Positions 20,335 through 23,534 of a stretch of DNA of 23,534 bases are shown in pieces (positions within the stretch are counted from its first letter, which is position 1; each line of letters starts with the position of its first letter). Made by a program: the position numbers and the translations under genes. Under the pieces are notes generated by a model. The model worked only from the letters and a program-made list of their open reading frames with translations. It had not been told where the DNA came from and did no database searches. Source of the DNA: Acidimicrobiia bacterium (GTDB lineage: Bacteria > Actinomycetota > Acidimicrobiia > Acidimicrobiales > Iamiaceae); assembly GCA_019247975.1 (NCBI GenBank), contig JAFBAD010000373.1, positions 1 through 23,534 of the forward strand. Reading direction: 5' to 3'.

Positions 20335-20796
20335 ATGTTCGACGTCGAAGGCATCCAGGATTGGCAGGGCCAGGAGGTGCTCGACCGGGACGGCGAGCGG
20401 ATCGGCAAGCTCGACACGGTCTTCACCGACTCCGAGGACGGCGCCGCGTCGCTCGTGACCGTGAAGTCCGGCCTGGTGTCCAAGCACGTCGCACTGGTCC
20501 CGCTGGCCGGTGCCTCCTTCGGTCGGAGCCACGTGCGGGTGCCCTACACGAAGGACCAGGTCGATTCGGCCCCTTCGGTCGGGGCTGACGGTCGGATCAC
20601 CCGCAAGGACGAGGTGCTCGTCGCTCGGCACTTCGGCGTGCAGCCGCCCGAGCGTGACGCCGAGGACGATGACGTGCGCTATGAGCCGGCCGGTGCAGCC
20701 GAGGCCCGTCGCGCCGAAGCGGCCCGTGCCGAGGCGGCGAAGCTCGAGGCGAAGGCTGCCGCGCTGCGCTCGGAGGCCAAAGAGGTGGAGAGGTAG
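20335..20796 (+). CDS. PRC-barrel domain protein with Ala/Glu-rich coiled tail
   Basis: 153 residues, ATG 20335, with GGAAGG 8 nt upstream as a clear Shine-Dalgarno sequence. The PRC-barrel domain covers about residues 5-75: IQDWQGQEVLDRDGERIGKL, then VTVKSGLVSKHVALVPLAGA and SHVRVPYTKDQVDSAP. The linker is acidic (DAEDDDVRYEP). The last 40 residues are an Ala/Glu/Arg heptad-like helix (EARRAEAARAEAAKLEAKAA), probably a coiled coil. PRC barrels are found in RNA-maturation, photosynthetic and stress proteins; the role here is unknown. Confidence 0.9.
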   Translation: MFDVEGIQDWQGQEVLDRDGERIGKLDTVFTDSEDGAASLVTVKSGLVSKHVALVPLAGASFGRSHVRVPYTKDQVDSAPSVGADGRITRKDEVLVARHFGVQPPERDAEDDDVRYEPAGAAEARRAEAARAEAAKLEAKAAALRSEAKEVER

Positions 20797-20811
20797 CTCG
20801 CCGCTGATCGG

Positions 20812-20817
20812 TAGGTT
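20812..20817 (+). promoter_or_regulatory. Candidate -10 box (TAGGTT) of the lipid kinase gene
   Basis: TAGGTT lies 8 nt before the TTG start at 20826 and matches the box before the phosphomutase gene at 11997. Confidence 0.4.
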
Positions 20818-20825
20818 CGGCGCCC

Positions 20826-21767
20826 TTGAAGCTGCTGCTCCTGGTCAACTCGTCGGCGTCATCGGTGACGGCGCGCGGCCGCGTCGTCATCCAGAAGGCG
20901 CTCGCCGCTGACCACGAGGTGACGCTGGCCGAGACCAGCCGGCGCGGCCATGCGACCCGCCTGGCGCAGAGCGCGTGCGGGGACGGCACCGACGCGATCG
21001 TCGTGCTCGGTGGTGACGGCACGCTCAACGAGGCCGCCAACGGGCTGGCCGGCAGCTCGTGCGCGCTCGCGCCGCTGCCCGGAGGATCGACGAACGTGTT
21101 CGCCCGGACGATCGGTCTGCCGAACGACCCGATCGAAGCGACCGGCGTGCTGCTCGACGCGCTGGCAGAGGGGTCGATCCGGCGAGTGGGGCTCGGGTCG
21201 GTCAACGGCCGCTACTTCCTCTTCCACGTCGGCCTCGGCTACGACGCCGCCGTGGTCGCGCAGGTCGAGCGGCGCGACACGCTCAAGCGCTACCTCGGCC
21301 ACCCGCTCTTCGCGTACTCGGCCGTGTCGACCTGGTTCCGCCACTACGAGCACGACCAGCCGCGCTTCACGCTCCACCACGCCGATGGCGACACCGTCGA
21401 GAGCGCGTTCACGATCGTGTTGAACACGAACCCGTACACGTACCTCGGCAACCGGCCCTTCGACGTCGCCCCCGAAGCGACCCTCACCCGCGGGCTGGTG
21501 GTCATGGCGCTGAAGCAGATGACCGTGCCGCACATCCTGCGCCTCGCCGGCCGAGCGCTGTCGAAGGGCGGGCCACCGGTCTCCCGGCTGCGGACGGTCG
21601 ACTACCGCGCCGACGTCACCGAGCTGACCGTGACCGGGCTCGGTCCGTTCCCGTACCAGGTCGACGGCGATCACCTCGGCGACACCGAGCGCCTCACGTT
21701 CCGCCACGACCCCGAGGTGCTCTCGCTCGTGGTCCCCGACACCCGCCACGTCGCCCGCCGGGCCTGA
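20826..21767 (+). CDS. YegS/BmrU-type diacylglycerol or lipid kinase
   Basis: 313 residues with a TTG start at 20826, the only start that fits the expected N-terminus (LKLLLLVNSSAS). The nucleotide-binding motif LGGDGTLNEAANG (61-73) and PGGSTNVFART (85-95) are the family hallmarks. The C-terminal beta domain is present: NGRYFLFHVGLGYDAAVV, FTIVLNTNPYTYLGN, VDGDHLGDTERLTF. Enzymes of this group phosphorylate diacylglycerol or related lipids with ATP at the membrane face. It follows the PRC-barrel gene by 29 nt. A GC-rich hairpin lies after its stop. Confidence 0.94.
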   Translation: MKLLLLVNSSASSVTARGRVVIQKALAADHEVTLAETSRRGHATRLAQSACGDGTDAIVVLGGDGTLNEAANGLAGSSCALAPLPGGSTNVFARTIGLPNDPIEATGVLLDALAEGSIRRVGLGSVNGRYFLFHVGLGYDAAVVAQVERRDTLKRYLGHPLFAYSAVSTWFRHYEHDQPRFTLHHADGDTVESAFTIVLNTNPYTYLGNRPFDVAPEATLTRGLVVMALKQMTVPHILRLAGRALSKGGPPVSRLRTVDYRADVTELTVTGLGPFPYQVDGDHLGDTERLTFRHDPEVLSLVVPDTRHVARRA

Positions 21768-21782
21768 CCCCCACCCTCAGGC

Positions 21783-21819
21783 GGGGGCAGGAGGCGGGTG
21801 GGTGTGGGCCCCTGCCCCC
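21783..21819. terminator. GC-rich hairpin between convergent genes
   Basis: GGGGGCAGG (21783-21791) and CCTGCCCCC (21811-21819) are perfect inverted copies with a 19-nt loop, in the 68-nt gap between the lipid kinase and ceramidase-like genes. There is no T-tract. It is a likely bidirectional transcription end. Confidence 0.5.
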
Positions 21820-21835
21820 ACCTCAGGGCGCGGCG

Positions 21836-23534
21836 TCAGGTGGGGTCGATGTCGGCCGGCGGCGGGTAGCCCGACCAGTACCCGGCGAACCTCGGGTTGA
21901 CCATGGCCGGGTTGCTGTCACCGGTCAACTGCGACACAGCGTGAAGCAAATCGGCGGCCAGGTCCCAGCCTGCGGAGTTGGTCTCCTCGTAGTGGCCCTG
22001 CGCCTCGCCGAGGGCCTGGCCGTAGCGACAGCTCGCGTTGAGGAAGAACGCGACCTTCGTCGGGTAGCCGTCGAGCCGGTGCGGGTCCTCGTAGATCTCC
22101 TTGCACGTCTCACCGTCGATGGAGTCGGGGTGGTCGAGCCAACCGTCGGCGTGCAGCTGCGCGCACGTGCCGGCGCCCGCGACCTCGTCGGCCACGCAGG
22201 CGATGCGCCAGTTGGCGATCGGGAAGATGTAGCCGAGCTCGTCGTTGCCGAGGCCGATCGTGAACCGGTAGCGGTCGTGCATGCGACCGAGCACGTAGCC
22301 CGGGGTCGTGAGCGCCGCGCCGAAGGGGTGCTCGTCGCGCGGCTCTCGGTACCAGAGGCCGGGGTTCGAGCGGAACCGCGACGGCAGCCCGACGACCAGC
22401 TCACCGGCGACCTCGCCCGGCATGAACATCATCCCGATCTCCGAACCGATGCGCAGGTACGACACCTCTGTCTTCAGGTGGTCGCCCTTGCGGATCGTCC
22501 CGGCGATCGGGTCCTCCTCGGTCGCGTAGCCCTCGTTCGTGCACGTCTCGTCGTTCTTCGGACCGGTCGCCGGGCACGCGTACGCGACCGGCGGGACCTG
22601 ACCGAGCTTCGTGTAGCCGGTGGCCGGGTCGACCACCAGCAGCACGCGGAAGCCGAGGTTCGACAGCCGTGAGTAGAAGGCCTGGTGACGGGACCACAGC
22701 CGGGTGTCGGTGACCCACTTGCCGGTGCCCACGATCTTGAGCGCGGCGATCGCCACCTGCTGACCGATCACCACGGCCCGGCGGAAGTTGTCGTCGGTGT
22801 AGGTGAACGACCCCCCGCCGGGTGCCTTCGCGCCGGGCGGCGGATCGAACTGGTTGCCGAGCGGGTGGGCGGGGTCGACCTCCCAGACGTTGGCGCCACC
22901 CGGCCCGATGATGTGGCCGAGCGCACCGTTGAAGTACACGGTCTCGCCGCCGACCCGCTTCGCGATCGTGCGGGCGACGATGCCGGGGTAGTCGGCGCTG
23001 AAGTAGCGACCCTCGGCGGTGCAGTTGTCGCCGGTCCAGCCGAGGACCGCGCACTGCCGGCTGATGTCGACCGGCGGCTTCCAGTTGAGCGTGGTCTCCG
23101 GGTGGTTGTTCCACTGGATGACGGTGCCGATGACCTTGCCGTCGCGGCCGGTCGCCTGCAGCACGTTCATGCGGGGATCGAGGATCTGCGGATCGGTGCC
23201 GTCGTCCTGGCTGAACCACTGCCGGCCCTGGCCGACCCGCAGGTGCGCCGGTCGCATGCGGGCCACTGCGTCGACGATCGTCGCCGCGGCGCGGTCGATC
23301 ATCGAGTCGTACCAGGCGTGGTTGACGTCGAACGCGGTGTCGGGGCCGTGGTGGTTGTGGGTCGCGGCGATGAACATCTCGACGTGGCCACGACGCGCCG
23401 CCGGGAGGAGCTGCTCGGCCTTGGCCCGGATGGCGTCGCCGTCGGCCTTGAAGATCATGTAGAGGTCGGCGGACAGCAGCACCACGACGTGGGGATCGCC
23501 CGGGTGCTGGAGCGCGAGCGCGTGTGCACGGATG
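21836..23534 (-). CDS. Neutral/alkaline ceramidase-like hydrolase, C-terminal part (cut by window edge)
   Basis: The frame is open through the right edge (the first residues read IRAHALALQHPGDPHVVVLL), so the N-terminus is missing; 565 residues are present. The core motif FIAATHNHHGPDT carries the metal-binding His residues of the neutral ceramidase family (THxHxGP-like). NNHPETTL, a second His motif, and GGETVYFNGALGHIIGP further support it. The C-terminal region (GEVAGELV, GLGNDELGYIFP, YEETNSAGWDLA) matches the family. Several cysteines (CAVLGWTGDNC, YACPATGPKNDETC) suggest a secreted protein with disulfides. Ceramidases cleave the amide of N-acyl-sphingoid lipids; the true substrate in this bacterium is unknown. 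Confidence 0.85.
   Translation of the reverse strand, partial: IRAHALALQHPGDPHVVVLLSADLYMIFKADGDAIRAKAEQLLPAARRGHVEMFIAATHNHHGPDTAFDVNHAWYDSMIDRAAATIVDAVARMRPAHLRVGQGRQWFSQDDGTDPQILDPRMNVLQATGRDGKVIGTVIQWNNHPETTLNWKPPVDISRQCAVLGWTGDNCTAEGRYFSADYPGIVARTIAKRVGGETVYFNGALGHIIGPGGANVWEVDPAHPLGNQFDPPPGAKAPGGGSFTYTDDNFRRAVVIGQQVAIAALKIVGTGKWVTDTRLWSRHQAFYSRLSNLGFRVLLVVDPATGYTKLGQVPPVAYACPATGPKNDETCTNEGYATEEDPIAGTIRKGDHLKTEVSYLRIGSEIGMMFMPGEVAGELVVGLPSRFRSNPGLWYREPRDEHPFGAALTTPGYVLGRMHDRYRFTIGLGNDELGYIFPIANWRIACVADEVAGAGTCAQLHADGWLDHPDSIDGETCKEIYEDPHRLDGYPTKVAFFLNASCRYGQALGEAQGHYEETNSAGWDLAADLLHAVSQLTGDSNPAMVNPRFAGYWSGYPPPADIDPT

Noticed and set aside
1..23534. CRISPR arrays, tRNA, rRNA, insertion sequences, prophage or defence genes
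   Set aside because: No regularly spaced repeats, cloverleaf-like sequence, transposase or integrase motifs or defence domains were seen on reading both strands.

Overview
The window is very GC-rich and gene-dense. Intergenic gaps are short, start and stop codons often overlap (GTGA, ATGA, TTGA, TGATG, TAGTG), and GTG or TTG starts are common. Together with the MSMEG_4193-type phosphomutase / DUF3090 / SCO1664-type cassette, a coenzyme-F420-hydrogenase-beta-like protein and an LCP cell-wall enzyme, this points to an actinobacterial chromosome. The class Acidimicrobiia is my best guess, but that is inference. I see no rRNA, tRNA, CRISPR array, transposase, phage or plasmid gene. This is core-like chromosome rather than an island.

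Layout. (1) 1-3432, minus strand: a tight run of WYL regulator, TauD/TfdA dioxygenase, four-helix membrane protein, gluconate-2-dehydrogenase subunit-3-like protein and GMC flavoprotein (cut by the window edge). The regulator start and a divergent alpha/alpha-toroid protein (3495-4364) share a perfect 9-bp inverted repeat, a candidate operator. (2) 4361-6755, minus: SRPBCC protein, LCP-LytR_C protein and a small unknown protein. (3) 6798-8677, minus: acyl-CoA dehydrogenase behind an ankyrin-repeat protein, divergent from an FrhB-like iron-sulfur protein (8721-9953). A small lipoprotein follows convergently. (4) 10308-11883: a TauE/SafE permease converges on a family-5 uracil-DNA glycosylase, with a long hairpin between them. 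(5) 11997-13887, plus: three translationally coupled genes (phosphomutase-like, DUF3090, SCO1664-type kinase-like). (6) 13930-17781, minus: etfB-etfA-small protein, a second copy of the hairpin, then MOSC protein and a SurE-like lipoprotein. (7) 17852-19152, plus: PAP2 phosphatase coupled to a glycerophosphodiesterase. (8) 19145-20283, minus: two membrane proteins; 20335-21767, plus: PRC-barrel protein and YegS-type lipid kinase. (9) 21836-23534, minus: neutral-ceramidase-like protein, cut at the window edge.

The most notable non-coding signals are as follows. A repeated hairpin (11160-11208 and 15514-15562) shares its outer 10-bp arms and left flank, and both copies abut a minus-strand stop codon. 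An 18-bp hairpin occupies the same kind of position at 13893-13931. Many start codons have a TANNNT-like -10 box placed 6-9 nt upstream, implying leaderless or nearly leaderless mRNAs. Functionally the window mixes lipid metabolism and redox (acyl-CoA dehydrogenase, ETF, lipid kinase, PAP2, GDPD, ceramidase-like), envelope assembly and DNA repair. I do not see a clearly new defence or mobile system. The least-explained units are the regulator-dioxygenase-GMC operon and the repeated hairpin.
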